Source: Setophaga petechia
Taxonomy: Eukaryota; Chordata; Aves; Passeriformes; Parulidae
Assembly: GCA_024362935.1 (NCBI GenBank)
Contig: JANCRA010000003.1
Span: 1,113,501 to 1,177,500 of the forward strand
Direction: 5' to 3'
Length of the DNA: 64,000 nucleotides
In this document: piece after piece, positions 47,678 to 59,057 of the stretch
Layout: each line of letters starts with the position of its first letter
How positions within the stretch are numbered: position 1 is the first letter of the stretch
Made by a program: the position numbers and the translations under genes
Notes under the pieces: model-generated
The model's input: only the letters and a program-made list of their open reading frames with translations
Database searches by the model: none
What the model was told of the DNA's origin: nothing

Positions 47678-47699
47678 GATTTTTAATGGAAGTTGGCCC

Positions 47700-49117
47700 T
47701 GCTGAGTTTTCTGCTTGTAGACACACTATCTGTGCTGTACTGAGGGGGTCTGTTCCCCTCAGTAAAGAAAACTCATCTTTCCAAGGGTGCCCAATGCACT
47801 GTTGTAAGTGGGGTCTGTTCCTCCCAGGTCATGCTGGAGCTCAGCCTAAAGCCTCTGTGTAGCCACTGCTGCCTTGTGACACCATAAAACCTCTTGTTTT
47901 TCTGCCAGTTTTTCTGGGTGGCTTTTCAGCAGTTTTGATCAGTGTTCAGACTTCAATGTTGGACTCAATCCCTTGAGTCAGGTTTCCCTCAGCTGTGGTC
48001 CAAGGATGTAGGGACTGCCCTGGAGCTGGAGCAGGAAGGTTTCAGACCTTGCAAGCAGCTGCTGGGCTTGATTCACAAATTGCAAACTGGGCTGCCTTGT
48101 GTGTCTTGCTGGGGTTTCAGTCTGCAAAGCCAGACAGGCAAGTTTTCTATTGGTTAATATTTAAGCCGTGGGTGTCTTCAGATTCAAAAGCTGACTGGCA
48201 GGTGAGCTGAAATCCCTCCTCACTGCCAAAACCATCCCTCTGGAGCAAACTTCAAATACAATTCTGGTTGGTTATTGTATGAAGTGGTTGCTGCCATGCC
48301 TGTGTTGAAAATACTGAGCAAAATAGGTGTAGATCTCCCTTTTTTTGTTTTTCAAAAAGCCCTGAAAAGTTCTGCCATGGCTGCTGTGTCACAGTTCACT
48401 GCAGGAGACACTGAGCTGCATGTGCTGGGTCCTGTCTGACAGATTTGTTCTCTGTGCTGCTTGGGATTAGGAAATCAAGTGGGAAGCCTTGAATTTGCAT
48501 AGGTTTTCAAAAGGAATCTAGCAAGGAAAGGTTGATTATTTCTCCTGTCTGTTGCTAAACACAGTTCTCTCCCCCCTTCGCCTTTTTGCATTGACAAATC
48601 TAACTAAGGAGTTGATTGCTTTTCTATTTAAATTTGCCCAAATGTTGCTACTGGCTGACATGTCAGTCTGGATGTTTGCATTCATTATGTTGTTTTTTGG
48701 TTTTTTTTAAGAAATGATCAGGTTCATCACCTTCAAGGCGTCATCAGATTGGTGTTGCAGAGTATGTCACAAACTTTTTCAGGGCACTGCAAGACATTGC
48801 TACAACTCAGTGCTGTGTTGAAAAAAACTTCAGGTCTTGTATAAACATTACAACCTGTGTTGGAGTTCAGGTATCAGGTGGGCATCTATGAAAATAGCAA
48901 GTGTATCTCAAAATACTGGACTGCTGTTTTGAGTGGATTATATTCTTCTGTCCCTTTATCCTTTTTGATGAGAACAAAACCAGTGGGGTTACGAAATGTA
49001 CAAGTTGTCTAAATACAATGCAGTCAAATAAATGGTTACGTTGTTTATCTATTTCCTTTTCAACGGGAATGTTCTAATGCTTGTTTTGCTTTCTCTACAA
49101 AATACAAACACACACTT
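47700..49117. other. Intergenic downstream of NAA30
   Basis: No repeat or exon is recognised. It may include extended 3' UTR if the polyadenylation signal at 47672 is bypassed. Confidence 0.5.
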
Positions 49118-49225
49118 GCTCAAGGCCAGGCTGGATGGGGCTTGGAACAACCTGGTGCCCCTGCCCATGGCAGGGATGGTCTTGAAGGTCCCTTCCAACC
49201 CAAACCATTCTAGGATTCTGTGACA
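49118..49225 (+). mobile_element. CR1 LINE 3' tail
   Basis: Runs from CAAGGCCAGGCTGGATGGGG to CCATTCTAGGATTCTGTGA, with a short internal deletion relative to the copy at 50160. Confidence 0.84.
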
Positions 49226-49517
49226 GAGAAATGGTGGGAAAATTTTTACAAGAGAAAACTGCCTATCATGGTTTGATTTAAAAAGTGCCATGCCTGTGTC
49301 AGGGGCATGTTGAACATCATTTATCTGAACAGTGTCACAGCTGAACTGAAATGGGTCCTTTTTTATGGCTGTTAAGGCATGACTGACACAGACACTGGAT
49401 TTTCCTGGGAGGTGAGGAGGGGGGTTTATTTTGGTTGCAAGTAAGCAAGGATTGAGAACAACTTGCAGCCCTTGCAATGCTGAGAACTGTTTAAAGCATA
49501 CAGAGGAGTCCTGTATG

Positions 49518-49908
49518 TGTGACGGTGGTCACAGGGGTTTTTAGAGGATGGAAGAGTCAGGATTTTGATTCTATGATTAGAAGGTTTGATTTATTATATT
49601 ATGATATATATATAACATTATAACTATACTATATAGAGATAGAAAGGAAAGGAGCTTCTTCAGAAGGTGGCTAAGCTAAGAGAGAGATAGAAAGAAAGAA
49701 ATAACAAAGGTCTGTGTCTTGGCAGAGAGCGAGAGCAGCTCCACCATGAGTGGTCAGTAAATCCAAACATCTACAGGGGACCAACCACGGGTGGACCTGT
49801 TGCATTCCACAGCAGCAGATAATAATTGTTTACATTTGTTACTGAGCTTCTCAGCTCTTGCAGGAAAAATCCTACAGAAAAGATTTTTCACAAAGAATGT
49901 CTGCGACA
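49518..49908 (-). mobile_element. Solo LTR, family A copy 7
   Basis: Starts TGTGACGGTGGTCACAGG and ends GTCTGCGACA, with a perfect 6-bp duplication TGTATG (49512-49517 and 49909-49914). It is the nearest family A copy downstream of NAA30. Confidence 0.88.
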
Positions 49909-50159
49909 TGTATGTACTAGAAAAAATGTACTTTTGAAATCCTCTCAAAGCACTTTCCATGTACTTTGAGCTTCATTCCCTCTACCATTTTGCCCGGGCT
50001 CCTAAGCCCCTGGGGGTTTGCCAGCAGTTGTGGCTGTGGGTGCTGTGCAGGTGACTGAGGGCTGCACCCAGGGTGCCAGAGATGCTGCTCCTCTGCCAGG
50101 AGCTCCAAGGCTTCTCCCAGTTTCTTTTGTGATTCCTTGGAGCTCCCAGTACCAAAGAG

Positions 50160-50445
50160 GAACTTTTTAACAGGGGCATGGAGTGACAGGACAAGGGGGA
50201 ATGGCTTCAAACTGACAGAGGCTGGATTTAGGTTGGAGATGAAGAAGAAATTCCAGACTGAGGGTGGGCAGGCCCTGGCACAGGGTGCCCACAGCAGCTG
50301 TGGGTGCTCCTGCATCCCTGGAAGTGCCCAAGGCCAGGCTGGACAGGGCTTGGAGCACCCTGGGACAGTGGAAGGTGTCCCTGCCATGGCAGGGGTGGAA
50401 TGAGATTGTCCCTTCTAACCCAAACCCTTCCATGGTCCTGTCGTT
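50160..50445 (+). mobile_element. CR1 LINE 3' fragment
   Basis: Has CATGGAGTGACAGGACAAGG, CAGGCCCTGGCACAGGGTGC and the tail CTAACCCAAACCCTTCCATG. Confidence 0.86.
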
Positions 50446-51002
50446 GCAGTGAATGATTCTCCAGCTGTTCAGCCCTTGCAGGTGGCTGGAGTTTGTCTCC
50501 AGTGGGAGACACAGATTTAAATTCCAGCTCTGCATCCACCACAAATTCCATCCTGGATTTAAGAAATTACCTATCACAACTAAAACTGAACTCCAACTAC
50601 ATCAGCAAAAAATGTCCTAAACAGCTTCCTAACTTCTCTGAGAAGTGTTTTTTCTATTTTCTGCGCCAGCTATTGCCTTGATTTGGGGCATTTTCTTTTA
50701 AAAATAAAGAAAGCAAAAGCAGGAAAGGAAAATTACTTTCTGCTGAAGTGAATGCTTCTCTCCAGGTGTCAAAGACTGAGAGAAGGTGACAAAGAGGAGG
50801 TAGTGGCCAAAGACTGAATACAGGAGCTTGATAACAACTGATTTTCCTCTTTCTATCTGTAACAAGATGCCACCTGCTGCTCTTTTTTCTTTGTTTGTAA
50901 AAAACCAGTTAAGAAAAAGTATGTGACCAAGCAGCTTTGCTGAAGCAATAAAAGATTTATGCAAACCTGAAATGATTACTTACATACAATAATAATATTA
51001 TA
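50446..51002. other. Intergenic, nothing recognised
   Basis: No gene or repeat signature. Confidence 0.5.
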
Positions 51003-51066
51003 GGCTAGTTGAATAACCTGAGTTGGAAGGGACTTGTAAAGATTATTGTACCCCAACTCCTGGAAA
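51003..51066 (-). mobile_element. CR1 LINE tail fragment beside a microsatellite (reverse)
   Basis: Reads TTGAATAACCTGAGTTGGAA then GGGACTTGTAAAGATTATTG and stops where the (TATTA)n array begins. Confidence 0.75.
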
Positions 51067-51070
51067 AATA

Positions 51071-51490
51071 TATTATATTATATTATATTATATTATATTA
51101 TATTATATTATATTATATTATATTATATTATATTATATTATATTATATTATATTATATTATATTATATTACATTACATTATATTATATTACATTATATTA
51201 TATCGTATCATATCATCATATTATTTTATATTATATTATATTTTTATATTATATTATATCATATATATAGTATATATAGTATATTATATAGTATATATCG
51301 TATATACTCTATATTATATTCTATGTATAATATAGAATATTATATTAGATTTAGATTTAGATTTTAGATTTTATTTATTATATTTATTATTACATTATAT
51401 TACATTCTAATACATTCTAATATATTTTTTATTATATTTACAATATGAATTTACAATAAGAATTTTATTAATTTTATTATATTTATTATA
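51071..51490. repeat. (TATTA)20 array with a decaying A+T-rich flank
   Basis: 51071-51170 is a perfect pentamer array. The next 300 bases are variants (TACATTATATTA, TATATAG, TTAGATTTAGATTT) that look like older diverged units. Confidence 0.93.
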
Positions 51491-53905
51491 TTAGCTATTC
51501 AACCCCCTTCCTGACAGTACCCTGACAATCCCTGCCCTGTCCCCATGAACACACTCCTTTCCATGAGTAATTTAGAGCACACAGTTAATTGTTAATTGAA
51601 TACTCGGGTGCTGCCACAGCTCCCTCCCAAGGGGAAAAGGAAAAGGCTCTTAGTCTAAATCAAAATTAGTCTTTAATATCAGCAAGAACAAACAGAGGAG
51701 CCCTTGGAGCTGGATGCATTTGGTGAAGGGAGTTGATGTGTGACTCCTGAGCTGGGCTAAGTGTGCTCCAGCCCCATTGACTCTGAGCAGGAGGCTTTGC
51801 TGGAGGAGATGATTATTTAAAGATGAGAACCAGCTGCTCTTCAGACAAATTAAGGATGTCCTTGTCCCTCATGTCCCCTCTCCATGCTGGTCTGGGAGTC
51901 CTGCAGCTCTCCAGGAATGAAAAGCAGTTTCAGGCTCAGCCCTAATGAAGGGCTTGCACCATCCGTGCCTCCTGCTGCTGGTCAGTGATAGAATTCACCA
52001 CAAAATTGAATTTTTTCTTTTCCACCCGATTTTTTACTCAGGTGAGTTGATCCAAAAGCCTTTTGGTGTCCCCAGGTCTGAAGTCTCTCCTGTGGCTGGC
52101 ACAGGGCTGTGTTTCTTGCAGCAATAAACTGAGTGTTAGGGATGAGTGAGCTGGGCTGCCTGGAAATGTAAACAGCCTCAGAAAGTAAATAAATTGGGAA
52201 GTGGTTCAAGCCACAAATGGCATTGGAGCCTTTTCCTGCAAACAGCAGAGATTTTTATCTCACTATCTGAAAGTGACATTCAAAGAATTGCTCTCCTGGG
52301 ATTGGAAAAGAAGTTCTTCATTACAGGAAACAGGTCTGGATATGATTAAAAAGCTAAAGTGTTCTCCTTGGGGTTTTTTTTTTTGTTTTGTTTTATTGAA
52401 GGGAAATTGAAAATCTGGTGATCTCAATGAAGCAGAGATTACTCCAGTGGCTCCATTTATAAACTGACAAATGGAATATGGAGCAGACTTTTACAGAGGT
52501 GCTGCCTTGCATTGGGCTCCATAGTCTCAGTATTCTCACTGCCTCCTGCTGTGTCAAAACAGGCCAAAAAATACATTTATTGAAATGTCAAACTTCAATG
52601 TTCTGGCTCTGTCCTTGTGGATAGAAAATAACTTTTCTATCTCTCCAACAGGAATTTTGTAGTTCTCTGTGAGATTGTTTTGCAGTTTACTGTGTGTTCT
52701 TGGAAAGTCCTTTGGAAGAAATGCTCTCAGAAAACTCTCAGCCTCAAAATCCCAGGAACATTTTGAACCTACAGAAAGAGCCCTTTTTTTTTTCCTCACA
52801 GATCCTGAGAGTGACTTCTCCTGATTTTTCCTCACCAGCTGAAGAGTGTGGAATCCAAGTGTGGAAATAAAAATCAAATTCCAGAAAAACATTTTTAAAT
52901 ATCTTCTTAATGATCTTTTGCCAGCTTCACCCCTCTTCCCCTCCTGCTTGGGCTCTGCGAACTTTTTCGTTTCAAGCTGTTCTAACACTCAAAGGATGGA
53001 TTACTGTGGGTGAGTTTTCCTTGGTAAATAGTTTCCAGGGAGATTTAGATTTCTTTAAGCTGCAAATTTCTGCTCCTTGAAATGCAGAGATCATTTTCTG
53101 GGGTTTCTTTTGGCTGTATCCAGCCCCAGAACTCCTCTCTGTCAGCTGCATTGGATGCATTGTGAGCACTGGACAAACTGGCTCAGGACAGGCTGGGGAG
53201 GAAAAAGGGGAAACTGAGGCAGGAGGGGCTGGGTGTGTGGAATCCTTTGGATTCATGAATCCTGGAAATCAGAGCTGCTGCTTCTTCAGAGGCAAGTGCT
53301 GGCATCATGCCTTGGAGTGCATGGATTGTCCAAACCTTGTACAGATGGGAGGCTTGGGATGTGCTGGAGTGGCATCCTTAGGAAATCTGCTCATCCTCCA
53401 CCCTTTTCTTCTCTCTGTGCAAGCAAGAATGGCCTGAGCAAGAATTATCCTGCTAAAAACACCAGATCACATGGCAGGAAAAGGGCACAGAAAAAAGCAA
53501 AGCAAGGATTTGGTGTGGGAGTTCCCATTTGTCAGCACTGGGTTGTTACAGGAGCCTGATCTCATGGACCTGAGCCAAGCAGGTTTTGCTGGGGACTTTC
53601 TGCAGCCACAGGGTTAATCCTGAAAGCTGGTCCTGACACAGGATGGGGGCTCTGACTCCTGAGACTCAGATGAGGCTCCAGGCTTAGACAGCCTCGCTTC
53701 ACCAAACAGAAACTGAATTTTTCCTTAAAATTAGGACTTGAGGGGGAAATGGTGAACCACAGTAGGTCACAGCTAACAAAGCAGCAATAAAGCAAACCAC
53801 CTCCTGAAACAGCAGCTGGGACAGCTCTCTGAAACCTCTCTGCAACAGGCAACAGCTTTTAATTGGCACTTCTAAATCCCTGCTGCCCATCACAGCCATC
53901 CTGGC
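51491..53905. other. Intergenic, nothing recognised
   Basis: About 2.4 kb without a supported repeat or exon. Frames of up to 144 codons show no family features. Confidence 0.5.
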
Positions 53906-54604
53906 TGTCACCCTGCCTTGGGACACGGCTCCCCTTCTCCAGCAGAGAGAGCAGAGCGACCCCCTGGCCATGGAATTCTCAGGTTGCTGTGGCTGAGATG
54001 ACTTTTGAGGTATTGGAAAGTCTCTTTTCTCCCAGCCCCACAACTGAAGAAGTTGGGATTTGTCAGTTCTGCTTTCCAAGGCTGTTTATATTTTTTTATC
54101 TATTACATTCCTTCTCTGTCCTGCTGAGATCTGTCCAGCAAGTCAGGTTGTGGCTGCCCTTGGGGTGGTGTTAGATTTTTATAAATAAATATAGTTTATA
54201 AGTAAGAACTACGTGTACTTTATTTACAATAGTTTTCCAATACCTATCACCTATATTAGACAGTCTGTCTCTACTTTAAACCAATCCAAAAGTGCCTGAA
54301 GATGGAGGCTAAGAAGAAGAAAGAAGAAGGACAGGACACACCCAGATTCCTCCATCTCGCCTCTTGAACCCCCATTCTAAAACCCCAAAATTCTACTTTT
54401 TCACCCTGTGACAAATTAACTGTCATTCTACTCAAACTCTTATGGCTTGTAACTCTTCACACAAAATTGGTAATTGTTTCCATGGGCTAAAATCAAAGGC
54501 ACAGGTGTTTTTGACTCCGTGCCAAGGTCTCTGAGCCCCCTGCCAGGGTCTTGAATCAGCCAGGGCAGCCAGAGGGATGTCCTGGGTCCCAAAATGGAGC
54601 TACA
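53906..54604 (-). mobile_element. LTR-like element, family C copy 2
   Basis: TGTCACCCTGCC at one end and TGGAGCTACA at the other. Its reverse complement is collinear with 12977-13555 over most of its length, including the AGAAGAAGAAAGAAGAAGG and CTATCACCTATATTAGACAG regions. No duplication was found, so the ends are tentative. Confidence 0.65.
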
Positions 54605-54757
54605 GCCACAGTTATAACCCCATGTATTCTGGACTTTCCTCACATTTCTGCTGGTTTAGCAGCAAGAATTTCACCCATTTTTCTGCAGGCAGTGAAGGCG
54701 CTGATGGGGTTGGCATCAGTTTGGCTGTGCACACATGGCTGGGGGCTTTGACTCCTC

Positions 54758-55012
54758 CTGGTCTCATCTCCCAGGGCACAAGGGACAGGACAGGAGGAAA
54801 CAGCCCCAGGTTGTGCCAGGGAAGGTTGGGATTGGATACAGTTCTTGAAAAGTTCTTCACTGAAAGGATTGTCAAGCCCAGGAAAGGAATTGAGTCCCCA
54901 TCCCTGGAGGGATTTCAAAGCCCCTTGGGGACATGGGTTTGTGGTGGTTTTGGCAGTGTTGGGGAAATTGGATGATCTTAAAGGGCTTTTCCAAAATTAA
55001 TGATTCCATAAT
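54758..55012 (+). mobile_element. CR1 LINE 3' part, divergent
   Basis: Contains TCTCATCTCCCAGGGCACAA, GGTTGTGCCAGGGAAGGTTG and GTTCTTCACTGAAAGGATTG in CR1 order, ending TTAATGATTCCATAATTCT. Confidence 0.83.
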
Positions 55013-55569
55013 TCTCCACATTGGTGCTCTGAGTACATGGTATTCACTCAAAAATCTCAAGATACAGGCTCTACACAAAGGATTAGTCTTTTCAAGAGAA
55101 ACCTTGCATCCAGAGCAAGGTGGAGCCACAAAAAGTGGAGCCACTTTTTGCTCCATGTTACCACCTGAGCAGTTTTGGAAGTCAAAATGTACAGCAAGAA
55201 CATTTTCCTTCTGAAAGGTTCTGCAAAGCTTCCAGCTGCTTTTCCAGTCCCCACTGTGCCCCACAGTGCTCTTTATGTGGCTCAACAAGTATCACCAGGC
55301 TGCTTCCTGAAGATCTGGAGTGGCTGCATCCCATCTGGATTCTGCTGGGAGCCTGCTCCACCCCTGCCTGGGTGATCCCAGGGTGAATTATCTGCAGCAG
55401 CAGCAGCAGCTCAGGCTTGCTGATAAGAGCTTTACATAGAAATGAGGCAAGAGAAGGTTGGGATGCACAGGTCTCAACTCTGGACTTGGTTTTTAATAGG
55501 AAATATGGGGGGGAAGCAGGGAGGCAAGGCTGGGCTGATGGATGAAGCTGGGCAGAGGGCACAGAACTC
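55013..55569. other. Intergenic, nothing recognised
   Basis: A small imperfect hairpin (AAAAAGTGG against CCACTTTTT) lies near 55133; otherwise no feature. Confidence 0.5.
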
Positions 55570-56087
55570 CCATATTTTAATATATATAATATTGTATGTA
55601 CATATAATATAGTAGTATTGTATAATACATAATATAATAAATATAATATAATATAATATAATATATGTATAATGTGTAAAATATATATCTATAATATAAT
55701 CTATAATCTAGAATATATCATATAGTATATATACTATACTATATATAATATATGTTATATATAGTATTTTATATATAGTATTATATATAATATAGTATTA
55801 TATTATATATAGCACATATAACATAGTATATATAATATAGTATTAAATATACTTAAAATATTATAATATTTAAGTATATATTTATACTATATTTTATGTA
55901 TATTATAGTTACACTATATTTTATGTATATTATATACTATATAATGTATAATATAATTATAATGTTATTAATTAAATAATATTATAATATATAGTATATA
56001 TAATATAGTATTATATATATTTATATTTATATTTATACTTATATTTATATTTATATTTATATTTATATTTATATTTACTTTACACAC
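55570..56087. repeat. Half-kilobase block of almost pure A+T
   Basis: Short TATA, ATAATATA and TTTATA units, many self-complementary, end in a (TTTATA)n run at 56019-56075. It could extrude cruciforms or melt easily; it may also be an assembly-sensitive simple repeat. Confidence 0.92.
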
Positions 56088-57005
56088 TTGAGGCTAACCA
56101 AGCCTAGTGAAATAGATTCTTCCTTGATAGTAACTGCCTCAAATAGGGTGGGGTGACATAGGTGAGGAGAAAAGGGGTGAGGGATAGGAGGGGTAGGAGG
56201 AGAGGAAAGTGCCAGGGATGGGAAATCAGAGGTGTGAAGCTCGTGAGCTGTGCCCAGTGTCCCCTCCATGCACAGAGATGGGCACCCTCGGGGCTGGGAG
56301 GGGAATTTCACAGATAATTTGGGCAGCAGAGATGACCACAACGTGATGCCTCTTGCAGAGGGACCAGGAGGGTTTGCTCTGAAAGGGCAGCAGCTCATCC
56401 AGCTGAGCAGCTCTGTGTGGCCAGGAGGAGACACCTGAACAGGCTGAGAGGTGTGAAAAGAAAGAGCTCCTGGAGCAGAATGGGCTGGCAGAGCCACAGG
56501 AAGGCAGAAACAGGGTGGGAGAGCAGCCCTGCCTGCAGCCAGGTGTGTCCCCTCCTCTGAGAAGATTGTGGCCCTCAGCACAAATGCACACCTGGTGATG
56601 TGTTCTGCTGGGTGATAACCTGAGGCAGCTCCCAAAATGTTCAGCTAGCAGAGGACAAGCTGGGAACAAGGGCAGGGAGAGCAGCACCTTGGGGTTTGGC
56701 TGTGAGAGCAGCTCAGCCACCACAGGGGACCTCTCCCAGCTGAGCCCTGGCAGGGCTGGCTGCCCTCCCTGGGTGTTCCCCCATGGAGCAGCTTCCAGCT
56801 CAGTTATAAAATAACCCAGACTGAGCCCTGCTCTCGTGTCCATCTCCCCAGGAGCACAGTCAGCTGCCCTTCAGCCTCTGCCTTTCCAGCCCTCTCTGAT
56901 TAATTTTATTTCCTCCAGGCTGGTGTGGCAGCACCGGCTCTCCCAGAGGAGCAGGAAAGCAGAGGGACTTCTCCAGAAGTTGTTCTCAACTTCTGTGCCC
57001 ACCAA
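56088..57005. other. Intergenic, nothing recognised
   Basis: Moderately GC-rich sequence; a 205-codon minus-strand frame (56843-56226) overlaps a similar one and has no recognisable product. Confidence 0.5.
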
Positions 57006-57010
57006 ACCCC

Positions 57011-57420
57011 TGATGCCTTAAGTTTTGGCTTTCATATTTTTCAGATTCTGTGCTACCTTAGTGTATGACTCTGAACTAAATTGTTACAAGTTCTCCTCAC
57101 AGTTCAGTCAGACAAAACAATCTTTTTCCAGCCCCAAAACCAAGGACACCATTGCAGCTTCAGCCCCAAAAAGTGCAAACAGAGAATTGAGGAGAGCAAA
57201 CTGGGAGGATGGGACTGCATCACCTGGAGCTGTAACTGGACAATTAACCCCAATGTGGAAATGGACCAAAACTTACAAAAGTGTGAAAACTCATGACTTG
57301 GGGTTCATCTTGGGTAGAACCATGGGGCTCTTGTGCTGCCCAAGGTGAATCCTTTGAAAGCTTTTTAATAAATTTATTTATTCCTTTAACTCTGGTTCCA
57401 GGTAGCCCCTCCAGGCATCA
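57011..57420 (+). mobile_element. Solo LTR, family E copy 2
   Basis: Begins TGATGCCT and ends AGGCATCA with CCCC on both sides. It is collinear with 23462-23920, including GGACAATTAACCCCAATGTG, GCTCTTGTGCTGCCCAAGG and an AATAAA signal. Confidence 0.84.
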
Positions 57421-58961
57421 CCCCTGCCATGCATGTGGCCAGGGAAGGGTCTCCTCCTGGTCCAGGGGTGCTCTGCAGGATTTTGTGATGCCCTCAGAGA
57501 GCTGAGCCTCCCCTGGGATGGTCTAAGCAGGCAGATAAATGTTCTCATGTTTAAGAGTAGGGAATTAATCACATCTCCCAAATCCATCTTGGTAAACATG
57601 CTTAAGCTTTACCTGGGAAACCTGAAATCATAAATCCTACTTTTCATTTGGGAACTCTGTTGTTTTCTTTCAGTTAAGCTTTCTATGTCCTTAGAGCACT
57701 TTTGGGGTTATTGTCTGTTTCTGGCCAGGCACTGAGAGGGGAACAAACTGAAAATTTGTGCAGAAACCTTTTTTTTCTGGAGGCTGGAGGTAAGGGCTGC
57801 ATCCCCCACCATGGCCATGTGGCCAGCTGTGTCCACTCTGAAGGACAGCAGGGAGATGGAAGCTCAGGGATCCCTCAGAGCCTTCACCATGGCCACAGCT
57901 TTACCTCATCATCTTCATCCTGGAATTGAACCCCAATCCATGAACTTCTCTGACAGAGCACTGTACAGCAGAGATGCTCTAAAGGACCAAGGGGCTGCAA
58001 TCCAGGAACCTTTGGGAAAAGTTTCACTGCAACAGGAGGTGTGGCAGGTTAGGAACCTGCTCAGAGCTGGTAAAATCACCTTAGGGGATGGGCAGAGACC
58101 CCAGGCTGTTCTCTCTCTCTGCTCTCCCCATCTCCCGGAGCATTTAACCCCAGATCTGTCTGGGATGGAAGGCTGGGTTTCCTGTGAGCAGCCTTTAATT
58201 GTGTGGGCGATGTGCTGCTCCTCCAGGTGTTGGGTTACTGCCTGTCCTCTGAAAGCAGGGACATTCCCTCAAGGTCAGGGGCTTGGTGTGCATTTATTCG
58301 GTCACCAAAGTAACACCTTCCTTCTCCTGGCAGTGGTGAGAAAAACCACCAGCAGAAAACCTGAGCTGATGTTGCTCTCACATTTGGGGGCCGTTGTTTG
58401 CTTTGTTTTTCTGTCTGAGATCTTTCTTTGTCTTTTTTTTTTATTTTTTTCTTTTTTAATCATCTTTCTTGGGCTCTTTGAAACGTGCCAAGAGGATGAT
58501 GAATTGCAGGAAGCATCCAAGGCTCCGGGGCGTGATTTGCGTGTTAATCAGTGCAATCAGCACCGCTGAATCCTGTTACACCTGGCCACCAAAGCAGGCA
58601 GCAGGGAAGGGATGGAAGATGATAGCCATGGGGCTGGGGGGGCTGCAGGCAGCCCTGCAGGACAGGGATTGCCCAGGGGAAAGCTCAGTTTTACACCTTT
58701 TATCGTTTTACATCCATTTTACACCTGACTCATCACTCTGGTCCATCAGGGATTCTGCTTATGGCTGGCAAAATCTGACGCTGAAGGGAGGTGACTTCAG
58801 GGAAAACGGTGCCCTAAAAGCATTTCATTATTTCTCTCCTGTCTGATGGGAAGTGCTTTGGGACACTGAGCCAGATTTTATGATGCTCTCACAGATTTTG
58901 GGAAACATTTTTTGCAGAAGAGCCACACCTTCCAAAGCAGCCCTCAGTGACCAACATTCTG
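57421..58961. other. Intergenic; contains a 252-codon open frame of doubtful meaning
   Basis: The frame 57811-58569 (plus) has no recognised domain; its hydrophobic run comes from a T-rich tract near 58430. The part 58380-58580 looks single copy and CpG-containing. Confidence 0.4.
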
Positions 58962-59050
58962 GGTGTTAATCACAGCTGCATGGACCAGCAGATAATGCCA
59001 GGGTGGGTATCAGCTGTGAGTCAGGAGGAACTGAAATTTGGGGAAATCAG
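58962..59050 (+). repeat. Unclassified repeat, copy 1
   Basis: Matches 62406-62490, sharing AATGCCAGGGTGGGT, TCAGCTGTGAGT and GAAATTTGGGGAAAT in order. It resembles no element I can name. Confidence 0.7.
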
Positions 59051-59057
59051 CCACCAA

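Larger units (their letters stand above)
45755..47695 (+). other. NAA30: NAA30 3' UTR
   Basis: The sequence from the stop codon to just past the last good polyadenylation signal. It includes A/T-rich and poly-T stretches, for example near 47010 and 47180, and an antisense CR1 fragment at 47276-47380. The end is inferred from the signal at 47672 followed by GT-rich sequence; no transcript data were available. Confidence 0.65.

Noticed and set aside
51009..51367. Ile/Tyr/Leu-repeat frames
   Set aside because: Translation of the (TATTA)n array.
56226..56843. 205-codon minus-strand frame
   Set aside because: Two overlapping frames of similar length in stop-poor DNA; no recognisable product.
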